The notes beneath the pieces are model-generated. The model was not told where the DNA came from. It saw only the letters and a program-made list of their open reading frames with translations, and searched no databases. A DNA stretch of 64,000 bases from Cheilinus undulatus (taxonomy: Eukaryota; Chordata; Actinopteri; Labriformes; Labridae). This document shows, piece after piece, positions 33,697-46,400 of the stretch. The position numbers and the translations under genes are program-made. The number at the start of each line of letters is the position of its first letter. Position 1 is the stretch's first letter. The DNA is taken from NCBI RefSeq assembly GCF_018320785.1, contig NC_054886.1, positions 4,339,207 to 4,403,206 on the forward strand, given 5' to 3'.

Positions 33697-34442
33697 CAGT
33701 GTTACTCAACCAAAGAGCCAAACTGTTGAAAAATACCTTTGCAAGAGCCACAATCCAGATGCGGAAAAGTGGCAAAAACAGCTTGAAGTAGCAATAACAA
33801 AAAGTTAAAGGTGGCGAAAATGGTCAAAAAGCAACAAAAATGGGGAGGACAAGGTGATAAAAGGGTCAGAAAGAAGCAAAAATGGGTGAGAAGTGACAAT
33901 AAATGAGTTACAGGTAGCAAAAAGTGGTCCAAAAGTGTCAAAAAATGAGTGATAAGTGACTAAAATGGGAAAAAAGCATTTAAGAGTGGCAAAAAACTGG
34001 CAAAAAATAGGAAACAAGTAGTATGTAATGGCATAAGGTAGCTTAAATTCAGTGAAAAATGGTGGAGAAAAAAATGGGGAAAAGGGCAAAAATGGGATAA
34101 GTGGCAAAAAGAAGTGGCTAAACTGGGCAAAAACTAGGAAAAAGTGGTATTTAATGACAAAAGTGGGTAAAAATGGGGAGGAAAAACTTTTAAAAAGTAA
34201 AAATGGGACAAAAGTGGTTAAAAAAATGGGTGAAAGTTGCAAAAAATTGTCAAAAATGGGCAAAAATTTGGGAAAAGGCGGTATATAATGGCAAAGGGTA
34301 GCTTAAATGGATGGAAAGTGGCAAAAAACTGTGAATAAGGGTAAACAAGTTTGACTTTAGCAAGGTTTTCTGGGAGAATGTCTTAAGGAGACATAAAAGA
34401 GCCACAAATAATCACAAAAGAGCCACACGTTTAGCATCACTG
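33697..34442. mobile_element. Non-autonomous hAT-like element with internal minisatellite (copy 2)
   Basis: Left end CAGTGTTACTCAACC and right end AGCATCACTG, with flanks CATTAGGC and CATTACGC (7 of 8 match). The interior is a degenerate minisatellite of about 20 bp (aaaatgggcaaaaagtggc type), the complement of that in the copy at 650-1486. Subterminal agagccac motifs occur on both sides in both copies. It lies in the first intron of RBM4-like B. Confidence 0.8.
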
Positions 34443-35243
34443 CATTACGCTATTATAGTGTATTTTTTAATTGAAGAGATACACTAAAGTAATTTTAGAA
34501 GATAATGTCTTTTCTCTGTTTCTACATGGTCATCTGTAAAGCCCATGTATTCTCCTGGATGACCTGCAACATGAAGACAAGTAAAATTTTACTTTGTAGC
34601 CAGGTACATATCTTAAATTGAATGTAGTTGAGCATTTTCCTTTATTCATAAAACGTATCATGAAGGGTTATTGAAAGAAGAATTTAATTTTCTCAGCTCA
34701 CTGCAGTGTTTCTCTGTACTTTCCAAAATCGCGTCACCTGAACGCAACTCGACGTCTGGAAACGAAATTTACGATCCCTGACGGTGATAGCCGAAGAGTT
34801 CCGAGGGCGACCCGAATAACGTCATTAACAGGAAATAGAAAGCTTGTAATCAAAGCGTTTGCCGGCTACAGGCCAACGAAGCCAAATTCAAATTTGCCGA
34901 GGGAAAACACAATTACCTTATAGTAAAATATAGACTTAGTCGTCTAAAAAAGTTGCTTATTCCCACGTACTCGACTGCAAACCAAGAAATATCGTAAATG
35001 AAAGTCGACAACGATTCCGTCCAAGCACTTCCTTGTCGGCTCCTTTCTATGGTTCTATCACCATGCTAACATTAGCTGTCTTGTGTTAGCTATTTTGTCT
35101 CCCGTCTGATAAACAGAATAAACGTCTGTTCCCTTAAATGCAACTGCATGCAGCTACAAAATCATTTTAAAAAAGACGACAGCTCACAGAGGAGCCAGAT
35201 ACAAAAGGAGAAAAACTATGAAACAAAAGCGTTAGATACTCAC

Positions 35244-35333
35244 CGCTCGCGGACGGCGCCACAACGATGTCGAAACTCCGGAGATAGGATACGGCGGATA
35301 CGGGCGCGAGATAAGCGCACAAGTCTGACTCTC
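35244..35333 (-). other. rbm4-like: Probable 5' non-coding exon of RBM4-like paralogue B
   Basis: GC-rich segment with CpG sites ending in donor GCGAGCG|GTGAGTATC. The matching acceptor ttttgtag is at 33026-33028, 18 nt before the coding ATG. The intron of about 2.2 kb holds a hAT-like element. The exon start is approximate. Confidence 0.55.
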
Positions 35334-35379
35334 ATTGGTGGAGAGTTCTGTCTTTCAAAAAAGCACGAAACATGATTGG
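35334..35379 (-). promoter_or_regulatory. rbm4-like: CCAAT motifs upstream of RBM4-like paralogue B
   Basis: Two inverted CCAAT pentamers (35334-35338 and 35375-35379) lie directly upstream of the CpG-containing leader; no TATA box is evident. This fits a constitutive promoter. Confidence 0.45.
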
Positions 35380-35399
35380 ATACTATTATGATGCAACAA

Positions 35400-37054
35400 C
35401 TTAACCGGAAACGGTAAGGTAGGACTGTTTTGTTGAAAGTTTCGGATTCATACCTGTTATCAAACGCTAATTAGCGCAGAACCACGTTTTAAAAGAGCAT
35501 TATTCGGTTTGTTTGCATTGTTGTAGTATTTCTATCATGCCTTAAATCTCTATTAGAAAACGTTTACTTTAGTTACGTTGGTCAATCGGATAATAGACCC
35601 TATGATTAAACTTATATTATGATAACTTAATAAAACTCCCGACCCCTTTGAAGACTACAGGAAATGGAGTGGAAGTGTTCTTTAATCAACCATTAAATAA
35701 CCTTTATTTAGGATTTGAGAGGAAGCATATTTTAGGAAAATTTACCAGAAAAAACTTAAATAATAATAAAGCTTTTAAAAAAAGCTTCTCCCATTGCATG
35801 TATTTAACTTTTTTTATTAGTTTTAACTTTCTGTCGAGCTCAGGTAGGCTAGTTTAATTCTTTTATATATAACACATTAAACGTAATGAATTCTTTCTCT
35901 CTTTTTTTTACACAAAAACAGTCAGGCTATTAACATTTTCAACACTTTGTAAGCCAAATGTAAACTTTAACTCATCTTGGCCACTTTTTAAAAAATAATT
36001 TTTTCCCATTCCCTGTCTCTTATTTAGTGTGAAGCATGTTTGATTTCATTTATATCTTCCATTTACTATTCATTTAATGCATGGACAGGTATTCTAGGTG
36101 TGAGGAGGCTGAATTGTCGTGTGGAAATTCAAACATTTTCTCACAGTCAGTCGATGGCAATGGCAAATTTCTTCCATTTTTCAACCATAGCTTAATGTTT
36201 GCAATGAAAATTGTATGGATGTATTTCACATTCATCTGGGAAAGCTCCCATATAAACTGTTTTGAAAGGGCAGGACTTTTCAAAAAGTTCTTGGAAGGTG
36301 GTTGGATGAACATTCAGTCCGTCACGTTCATTGGAGGCTGTTTGGAGCAACAAGACAAAATCAGGGAAGCATGCACATCTCCGGTAGTAACCTGAGCTCA
36401 ACAAACAGGCACTGCTGTAGTTTATTAACGGTGGAGCCTGTTGGAAATCTCTAGAAAACAACTGCTTTTAACTTGTTGTCATTGGAATACGGAGTAAAAT
36501 ATAATACATAGATTAGTGTCCACTTAGGGCTTCCATATATCATTGACTTTTTGCTACAATCTTTTGATGTATATTCTCAACCCACTAATAACAGCATCAC
36601 CATCCACTCATGGGTCCAGAACCACCAGTTGAGAACAAGTCCTTTAAATTACCTCAAATTAAGCCCAAAACCTTGACTAACTTGATTGTCCTACTTTGGA
36701 TTTATTCTGAGGGTGACTGAGTGTTTGCTTATAGAAACGACCAGTGTGAGTGCGCCTTAAAATGTGCCCAGGCATGGTACGGATTGCCTTGACAAATTAC
36801 AAAAATCTCGATGTTGGAAGTACCAGAGATTGAACAGGATTAAAGAAGAGTTTAATTTTTAACCACTTGGGGGCAGCAAAGACCAGGCTGTGAGAAAAAC
36901 ACAACTTCATAATAGTTAAATGTAAATATTAAGCAGGAACTGTATGAGCTAACAAGAGAACATTGACAGTGATATATTGAAGAGTCATGTGCCGAGGAGT
37001 ATAACTGTCTCTAATAGTTTTTTAGTCCACTCATCATTTTAAAGGACATTTCCA
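35400..37054. other. Intergenic DNA without recognised gene
   Basis: AT-rich, with no splice-supported coding segment. About 36230-36450 has the look of a dispersed repeat but no termini could be identified. Confidence 0.4.
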
Positions 37055-37790
37055 CCAAATTCCCCAAATATAAAAATTAATTTCCCTGTTTTAAAATGAA
37101 AATACCTAAAAATTTCAGGGAAAAGTCTCCCCCAGAAATAAGTCAAAATCCACCAAAAGTCCAAACATATTTCCTAGGTTCTTATGAAAATGCAAAAAAA
37201 AAAAATGTCAACGCAAATTTCCTCCAAAACTTAAAAAAAAAAAAAAAAAATGAACAACAAACACATCTCCCATATTTCCATGAAAATAACTAAAAATATA
37301 AAAGCAAATGTTTCCCAACAAAATCAGATAAACTTTATATTTGAAATAAGTTGCCAAATTTGTCATAAAAATGCCTGAAATATTCAGTGTACAAACATGT
37401 CTGCGAATTCCCATTAAATTATTTGAAAAATTATCATTTTAGAGACCCAACCAAATTCCCCCAAAGTTGGAAATACATGTCCAAAATTTACTTAAAAAAT
37501 ACCTTTAAAAATCCTGTTTTGGGGGGAATCCTCCCCCAAAAAACAGCTTTCTAAAATTCCTACTTAAATGTGAAAAAAACTCCCATCAAACAGACATATC
37601 CCTAAAATATCAATGAAAATACTTGAAAATTTCACATTTTAAGGCCCCTACCAAATTCCCAAAAATTTACAAAAAAATGTCCCCAAGTAACCAATAAAAT
37701 ACCTAAAAATTTCAAAGCGAATTCCCCAAAAGTCCAAATATATTTACCCAAAACCTATGAAAACGCCAAATGCTCTCATATGTTTTTTAG
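37055..37790. repeat. A-rich degenerate satellite, block 1
   Basis: Recurring words ccaaattcccc, aatttccatgaaaatacc and taaaaatttcaa arranged in units of a few tens of bases, diverged between copies. Same composition and words as block 2 at 39720-40970. No coding potential. Confidence 0.6.
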
Positions 37791-38164
37791 TCCACTCATC
37801 TAACTTTTTTTTTTTTATATATTGTTTTCTGCTTTTTGCCCTTATCCTGATAGTACAGCTGAAGAGAGAGAGGAAATACAAGCTGTAGTGGTTGAATCAG
37901 AGTTTTATGAATGAATGAGTGTTTAGCTTACTAAGCTGATATAACAGTACATGTCCAGTAGAGGGAGACATGTGTTCATATAAAGGGATTCAGAAGAGAC
38001 TGGGATGCTGGATTAACTGAAGTCTAGTCCAGTGGTTCCGAATGTCAGGATCAGGAACCCATATGGCTGTGGGATGCCTCCAAAAAAAAAAAAAAAAAAG
38101 AAAAATGAAACCTTAAATCAACTTTTATCTTATCTATTTAAAGAAAAAAAGTTGAATTTATAAC

Positions 38165-38715
38165 CCTAATTCCAAAAATGTTGGGACATGTGTAAAATGT
38201 AAATAAAAACAGAATGCAATGATTGTCAGAGCTCATAATCATATATTTCATCCACAATAGAACATAAACAACATATCAGATGTTGAAACTGAGACATTTT
38301 AGCATTTCATTTAAAGTACTGGCTCATTTTGATGGCAGCAACACATCTCAAAAAAGTAGGGACAGGGCCATGTTCACCATTGTGTTGCATCCCCTCATCT
38401 TTTCATAGCCTTATGTGAACATCTGGGAAGTGAGGAGACCACTTGCTGGAGTTTTGGAAGAGGAATGCTGTCCCATTCTAGTCTGAAGTAGGATTCTAGC
38501 TGCTCAACAGTCCTGAGTCGTCTTTGTCAGGTTTTTCATTTTCTGATGCTCCAAATGTCTTCTATTGGTGAAAGGTCTGGACCTCAGGCGGGTCAGTTCA
38601 GCTGCTGGACTCTCCTATTGTGAAGCCATGGTGTTGTGATGGATGTGGTATTGGTTAAGTAATGTCTTGATGAAATATGGAGGGCTTTCAATGAAAGAGA
38701 CGTTGTCTGGATAGG
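38165..38715 (-). mobile_element. 3' half of a Tc1-like element
   Basis: Terminal block aaccctaattccaaaaatgt on the left, then a long subterminal repeat with tctcaaaaaagtagggacag. On the minus strand it runs back through the C-terminal part of a Tc1-type transposase gene (gctgctcaacagtcctgagt and ccaaatgtcttctattggtg on the plus strand). Truncated at about 38715 in simple sequence. Same family as remnants at 5860, 8120 and 20638. Confidence 0.7.
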
Positions 38716-39719
38716 ATTTGATTTTGATTTTATTTGATTTTGTTAAGTTAGGAGTCAGTGGCTACCTCGAGTCAACATGCTGGTTCACCCTGCTTTGCTT
38801 AGAACCTTGGACTTAAAACAAAAGACAACTGTGAGCAAAAACAGCAGAAATAAGGCTGTAATCTTTTTAAATGTTGAGTGGAGCGGCTCTGTGTCTGAAT
38901 AGAGGTAAGGTAAAAAGTAGAGCTGAATGCTAAATACATCAGTAGCTGATGAACTTCTCTGACGCTTCTTTAGACTCAAATTTAGGGTTGCTAAAAATAG
39001 ACGGAGACAAATTTAACACAAATGACGCACCGAGGCCTTCTGTTCGATTAGAGTTTTGTATCTCAGTCATGTGAAAGTGTTTAACCCTCCGGATTATTCA
39101 AATGTTTCTCCCTAAGGAGCCGTTCAAGACAGAAAAGGAAAAATATGAATTGAAAACATTTTTCTTCACATTTTTGAATTGTATTTTTCCACGATCTCAA
39201 GTCTTGATCAAAAATGCAAAATATTAAATTATTAGGGATTTTAACCCTTCAAATGCCAGCTTGACATCAAGAAGTCATCACTGTTATGAAAAAACTCACA
39301 AAAAAAATAGGTTTTGTTTCATTTTCTGTCTGCTGGGGGATTTTTCTTTATAAGCACAGACGCTGGATATGTCAAAGATTAACAACATTAATTTTGGTGT
39401 TTTGTTTTTTTTTTTTGTTAGTAGTAACACATGCTGTCTTAAACTGATTTCAGATGAAGAATGCCAACAAATCCAGACACCACTTGGGCAAAAATGACCG
39501 TTGCACCTAAAAAACAGTCATCCATGTTTAAGGGAAAACATAATTCCTGAAAGTCTTGATTCTGTAGAAAAATACCACGACGTTTCATATGGTTGATGGC
39601 CAGTTGTTGAGGCTTGAGTCAGTTAGAAATGGTTTCAGACAGAAGTATGGTGGAGTTATTTTCTCGTTTTGATAATAGACCAACACAATTTGTTAAGGCC
39701 ATGCATGGCCATTCCTTTT
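38716..39719. other. Spacer without recognised gene
   Basis: Simple-sequence start (tttgattttgatttta), then unassigned AT-rich DNA. No supported exon, RNA gene or element end. Confidence 0.4.
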
Positions 39720-40970
39720 AAAATCCCCCTGAATGTACACATGTATTAACTTCAAATTCTACAAAACGGACAGGAATTCCCCCAAGTATAAATACAAATT
39801 TCTTTAAAGTTCCATTAAAAATGTTGGAAATTCTTAAGGACATCTCTACCAAATTCTCATAGATTTATACATAAATTTCCTTTTTGTAATCAAAATACTT
39901 TCATAGCAATTTCATAGCAAATTTCCCCCCAGAAATTTAAGACAAAATCCACCGAATATCCAAACAGATTTCCGAGGTTCCAGAGAAAATGCAAAAAGAA
40001 TGTCAAAGAAAAACTTCCAATGAAAACATGAACACACATATCCCCAACACTTCCTTGAAAACAATCAAAAATCAAAGAACCCCCAATTATCAAAAATGTA
40101 TTCAGATAAATTTTAAAACTTCAAGTAAGTCGAATAAGTTGCCCAAATTTTTATAAAAATTCCTGATATATTCAGTGTACAAACATATCTGAAATTTTCC
40201 ATTAAAATACTTGAAAATTTCTTATTTTAAAGGCCCAACCTACTGCAATTCCCCAAAAACTTGAAAGGTCCAAAATTTTCATGAAAATATCTAAAAAAAA
40301 AAAAAATCAAAAATGCCTCCTAAAATAAATTTAAAAAACCCCAAAAGGTCCTAACAAACTGATATATAACACACAAATATATCCCAAAAATTTCCATCAA
40401 AATACTTAAAAATGTCAAAATTTCAAGCTTCCACCAAATTCCCCAAATTTACAAAGCGAATTCCCAAAAAAGTCCACACAAATCCACACAATTCTATGAA
40501 AATACAAAAAAAAAAAAAAAAAAAAAAAAAATTACACCATGTATACATACACAACAATTTCCATGAAAATTGAGGAAAATCATGGACACCCCTCACCAAA
40601 TTCTCCAAAATATAAAAATAAAACTCCTAAATTTTAATGAAAATACCCAACCATTTCAAGGCAAAATCCTTCCAAAAATTAAAATCAGTCCTCCAATAAT
40701 TACAAATAAATGATTCATATTATCATGAAAAATGGCTAGATTTCCAAATTTCCCAATTTCTTATGAATGCCAAAATATCAAAGGAAATTTCCCCCAAAAT
40801 TTCCAATAAAATGTAGCCACAACATACAAACATATCCCTGACATTTCCATTAAAATTCCATACATTTCTTATTTAATTCCCCAAAATATCAAAACAAGTT
40901 GCCTAAAATTTCCATGAAAAGTCCTGAAAATAAAGAAGATTCTCCCACCAGTTCAATGAAATGACTACCA
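39720..40970. repeat. A-rich degenerate satellite, block 2
   Basis: Same word set as block 1 (aattccccaaa, atttccatgaaaat, taaaaatttc), with long A runs such as 40507-40530. The two blocks flank the Tc1-like remnant and may once have been one array. Confidence 0.6.
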
Positions 40971-41101
40971 GTATCTAAAACACTGTGATAGAATTATTCC
41001 GATGTTATAAGAAAGCTAAAATGCTGTCCTCTTCCATACATGCAGGGTATTAAAAAGCACAAACTTTAGAGAAAAAGTGTATACCAAACAATGAAAAGTC
41101 C

Positions 41102-42010
41102 TTTATTGCCATCAGAACATGAGTGAGAAAACCAGAGACAAAATCTGACAGAGTGAGGAGTCAACTGTACAACCAGCATCCACACCGACGCACACAAACA
41201 CGCACACACTCAAACACAGAGCAGCCAGCAGTCTTCCAACAGACAGGAGGGATACAGGTACATAAGGAAAATACAGTACTCACACAATGAGGTATAAAGG
41301 TAAACACAAACCTCCAGTCACACACATGCAGCTTAACCGAGGTACAAATACTCGAGAAGTGCTCGTTCATCCTTAAAAACACAACATACAAGGTGAGCAG
41401 AACTGTATAAGAGCAGCATCTGGGTCATCTTCCATTCAACCACATTTCCCATCATCTGTCTCTCAAAACCTTTGGTCATGTGGACGCTTGCTTGTCATGC
41501 ACAAATGTTGTAGTTTAATACTTTTAGAGACTTGTGAGCAAAGGAATGAGCCCCTTCCTGACTCGTATCCAACTGGAGAAACTTTCAGGGCAGATGAGCA
41601 AGAGGAAGGAGAATTTTTTGTCTTTTAAAGTCACAAATAGTTCCTCTCTTTAAGGTAGAGTTTCTACGTTAGTTGGACATTCAATGTGTACATTAGCAGC
41701 AATTCTAGTGGATGAAACAATGGCTTTGTAAGTCAGATTAATAACACCCTTTGTTCCTCATGCACAGGACAGGCACCACTGTCTACTCGTTAACTAAATG
41801 CCATGCAGAGTTAGAAAAATAGACTGCAAACTCACGAGACAGAGAAATCATCTCCAGAGAAGAGGTTGATTTCACTTCAGTTTTTTATTTCATATTTTCT
41901 AAGATGTGGAAATAGCAACAAAAAGAACTTGAGAGCGGTAACCAAGACAACAGTAACAACATGAGCAGAGAGCCACTGAGTTCTTTTTCGAGTCCCTCTC
42001 CCCTATTACT

Positions 42011-42042
<32 letters not shown>

Positions 42043-43483
42043 CTTTGCAGCCCAGACTGCCAGGTACGAGACGGACGCTCGGCTTGTTTGCAGTTTCTTG
42101 TTGCGGTCGTCTACCGTGCGCCACGCGGGCGACCACTGCGCGCACCCTGGTGTGTTTGTGAGTACCTGTAAGTGTGGGCCTGTGTGTCGTGTCGTGGCTC
42201 TCATGTCATTTGAAGCTGTCCCATTCCCCAGGCCCCCTCCCCCCCACTAGCAGCACCCCGTCCCAGAAAGGTGGTCGCCCTCGTGTGCATCCGGAGCTGC
42301 GCGCTGCAGTGGTTTATCAAGACACTAGTGTGGCTGGAAGCTAGCACCGCCGCCCCCTCTGACGGAGAAAGAGGCACGGTTTAGTTCTCCTTTAAGTCTA
42401 AGAGTTCAAGTCTGCCGTCTCTGTCTGGTCTCAGCCCGTCCTGGTTAACAAGGCTGCGTGGGCGCCACCCTGGACCCTCAAAGAACCGTTTTTATCAGGC
42501 CTGTGACTGTGCCCCGCCCAGGGCTGTGTTGTGTTTTTGTTACCTCACTTCACCTTGTTTACTTTTGTGGTTGCCAAATCTCACACCATCACACGTACGC
42601 CATCACGCACGCACTGACCCTGACGCCGTCTACTCTACTCGGAATGAGGACAAGCGCCTTGAATTTCTGTGTTTGGCACCACTTTTGTTTCCTCGCGTTC
42701 CTTCATGTTGGCCAGCCACTTCTCTCTTCCTCCTATCTGTTTTTTTTTTCTCTAAATCTCATCACTCCCTCACAGATCTTCTTGGAACCAAAATAAAGTT
42801 AAACCCAGAAGAACATCTCTCCTTCTTTTCTTCCTCTCAGGAAACAAAAACAAACTTAATGGAAAACTCATGTTTTTTTATTTATTATTTCAAATTCAAG
42901 GCACAATGTCTTATCAATAATCCAATCTGTCTCCACTCCGGTACAGTGTGCGAACATCGCGTCGTATAACGATTGGACTGTCTGCTCGAGCGCCACTCCC
43001 CTACAGCTTACATCTCTCTTGTCTGCACTGTAACACTGTTAAGAGACGCGTCTGTTTTGGTTGAGAGAGCGACCGCCAAGTCCAAACCAGTGATAAACAA
43101 TGAACAAAATCAACATAAAAAAAAAAAAAGACACAAATAAAGACAACCGTTTGAAAAACAACAAAAAAAAGTCTTGTCCTGTTTCTCGTATTTCAGTATT
43201 TTAAAAATCAAGTCATATCCACCAGCTCTTTTTTGGCAAGCTAGTTGTTTTTTAAATAAGCACTAAGTACTGATAGATAGGATAGCATACACCGTTAACG
43301 TGTGTTTTTAAGTAGATGCGTTTGTCGTTTTTTTGTACTTTTTCACTCTCATAGTATGAATTCAGGTATTTTGTCAGGTACTTTTCACTCATCTGTTTAA
43401 GGTTTAAGTTAATGCAAGCAGGGACAGAGTTTGCCATGGAGTCTTGCTCTAGACTTGGGTTCGCGAGGGGCACGGCCGGCTCT
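41102..43483 (-). other. fxr2: Probable 3' UTR of fxr2
   Basis: Directly follows the fxr2 stop codon with no other gene between. Minus-strand AATAAA signals are present near 42870-42880, at about 41885 and at 41102-41107, so alternative 3' ends are possible. The segment 42050-42480 is GC-richer than its surroundings and may be conserved UTR. A 30-base T run sits at 42013-42042. Confidence 0.5.
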
Positions 43484-46400
43484 TTACGAGACCCCGTTGA
43501 CCAAGGTCAGGGTCTCGCCGGGCGAGGTCACGCCTTTGCTTGGGGAACGCTTGGAGGGCGTTCGCTCCGGCTTCGGGGCACTGGTCCCGTTCTCCTGTGG
43601 ACACAAAAGGAACAAAGACGTGAGAATGGTGCAACAATCTTTGCATAAGTGAATAAAACAAAAGCATGTTTGCAGGGGCGCAGCTACGGATTTAGGGCCC
43701 CCAGATAGAATATTACACAAGGCCCCATTAACCGGCAAGCCAAGCAACAAATGTTGCACCATTTTCACAAATATCTATGCATTGAACTGCATTTCTGAAC
43801 AATAATTTCCCAATGTAAGAGCAATATTTTTACTATGGTTGAATTTAATTTACTTACATTATTATGCAGCGCTGGGCTATACCATCTGGACATTTTGGGG
43901 GGGGCAGGGGCCCCCCAGTATTTTATTTTACTCTATTTGATTACAAATTTCAGTCTTTTGATCAATTAATTTTGTTGCTTTTGATTCAATTATGACACTA
44001 ATTACTAAGAAAAAATAAATAAAAACACACTTTTCATTGCAGGCTTCTCAAGGGCCCTGGTAAAATACCCTTTTTCCCCCCTGTGCTACGCCCATGCATG
44101 TTTGTGCAGAAGTGGTTTTAACTGGAGGGGATCTCATCCCCTGAGAATTAGGCTGAACCACAATCTGTGTTGTATACACTTGCTTAGACACAGCCATTAC
44201 TGCAAGTGCATGCAGCTGCGCTCTCTCATGCTGCACAAGACTTAACGCAACTGAAAACGTTCTTTAATTATCGCAAACAGCCACGTCACTGCTGGATATT
44301 ATAATACAGACCGGGGGGGGTTGGGACCACTTATAAACCGCTTTTCTTCCTCATTAGGCCATAACTGTACATGTCTGTAAATATCTTTAAAACGTGACCA
44401 TACTCTCTTAACTAAAGACTTAAATTATCTCAAAAAGGTTTCAAAGACAGAGAAAATCTTGAACAGGAAAATCCTCCCAGTTGCTAGCTGAGAGTAGGAT
44501 CAGAAAAGCCAGATCCACTTCCTGAGAGGGGTGTGGTAAGGGGCGGAGTCAGACCGCTTATTAACATTTAAAGCCACAGACACAACCGGCTCGTTCTGAG
44601 CAGGGCTGAAATTGAGGGCTTTTTAGACATCAAAAATCCAATACTGGAGTGTTATTCCAGCAACAGACTTCACAGGCATGTTTTGGGGACCTCTGAGACC
44701 ATATAAACTTGCCTGAAAGGGATCAAATATGTGACCTTTAACAGAAATTGTAAGGCAGAGCAGAGGTTGATGTATGGGACGCAGGCAGTGTGTACATCCT
44801 TGTTTGTTTATGCGAACACTTGCAGAGAAGAGATGAGAGGAGTTGAGCAGAATCACCAGATTAAAGTTGTATTTTTAAGAGAATATTCACAAAACCTGGA
44901 ATATAACCAGATGAGATTCAAACAGGATATTTTTTAAAGAGAATAAATAGACAACCATGTAGAGGTTTTCACGGGTGGAACACATATCCAAAATTTAAAA
45001 AGTTGCCGACAATTGTGTTCCTTGATCATTGGATCCTGATTAAAATTCAATTACTGACACAGCTCTATTAGTGTTGCTGCTGAGTGCTGGTTTGACTGGA
45101 ATTTAGGGCTGAAAGATTTACAAAAACAATCTAACTGCCTTTTTTTCCCCAAAATATTGCAATTTAATATGCGATCATTCTTGGGTTAATCTTATGTATT
45201 TCTGACAAATTCAAGCAATAAATAATTCCACAAATAAGACCATGTGAAATTAAAGCAACAAGCTTTAAGCTATAAAGGAGGCGGCTGGGGTGGGGGAGGT
45301 GAGGCTGGCTACCAGCTGATGGCAGCTGGGGTATGACTTTCATGAAGTAATGCTAGGCTTCATCAGTTTTATTCAGAATGAGCTCACTGTTTTTCCTCGT
45401 ATTGCAAATGTGATGTCATTTTCTTTGTTGAAGGGCAGTATCATTGTTATGTCACTTATTTTGATTAAGAAAAATATGCATAAAACACAAAAAGGAAGAT
45501 TTTTGTAAACCACTGTAAAAAAAATTGACACTTGAATTTTTGCAAAATATGCATAAAATCTCTGCCGCTGCAAAAAATTGATTTATTCAACTGGTATTTT
45601 GACACATTTCAAGTTAAAAAAATATTTGCAACTTGTACGATTTGAAAATTGCAGCTGGCCACATTGCGATTTAATCTAATTTGTGATTACATTTCCCATC
45701 CCTACTGGAAATATTCTGCAGCTAAAGACAAGTGACAGAGAGAGAAGGGCAGAATGGCTAGCAGGCTGTGATCAAATTTCAGAACAATCACTGGAGAGCT
45801 CAAATAATGAACTGTAGCTGTCTTTGCAAACTACATGAAAAACTGTCATGCAGGTACATGTAATGAATCGTCAGATTGTTTAATTCAACTGTGTATACTG
45901 CAGGATAACTGTTGCATTGCTCCCTTGGAGGTTTCATCCTGCTCTGTTAAGAAATGTAAGTAAAAGCATGCTGCTGATTGAACTAGGATGACTTTGGGGC
46001 TCCTTTTAATAGGAGGTTATGCCAAACTGAATTGGGGCATCCTTACACATGCTTCCTTTAATTGATAGCACAGCCTTCAGTATTCTAAGAACTGGAAAGA
46101 GGCTGAGAAAAACCTGATGGAGACAAAACATTTAGAGATGCCATTATGTATGTAAAATGTTAACATAACCTCTTTATTTAAATATGGCAGCTAATAAGGG
46201 GTGTTTTTTTTTTTTTTTCTTTTTACTTTGAAAAATTCTGAACAAGACCCCCTTAGACAACCCTCAAAATCATCCCAGACTGTCAGAGCTCTCCTGGTGA
46301 TACTTGTCCCATACAAACAGCGCTCAGAGCGTGCATCCATGTGTTTGTTTGTGTTTGTACCTTGGGCTCGGGGCCAGCATGGTTTTCCTTTTGAGGCAGA

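Noticed and set aside
33702-34263. Phe-rich minus-strand reading frames
   Set aside because: Same minisatellite in the second hAT-like copy.
42458-42969. Plus-strand frames opposite the fxr2 3' UTR
   Set aside because: No splice or homology support; GC-rich UTR sequence read on the wrong strand.
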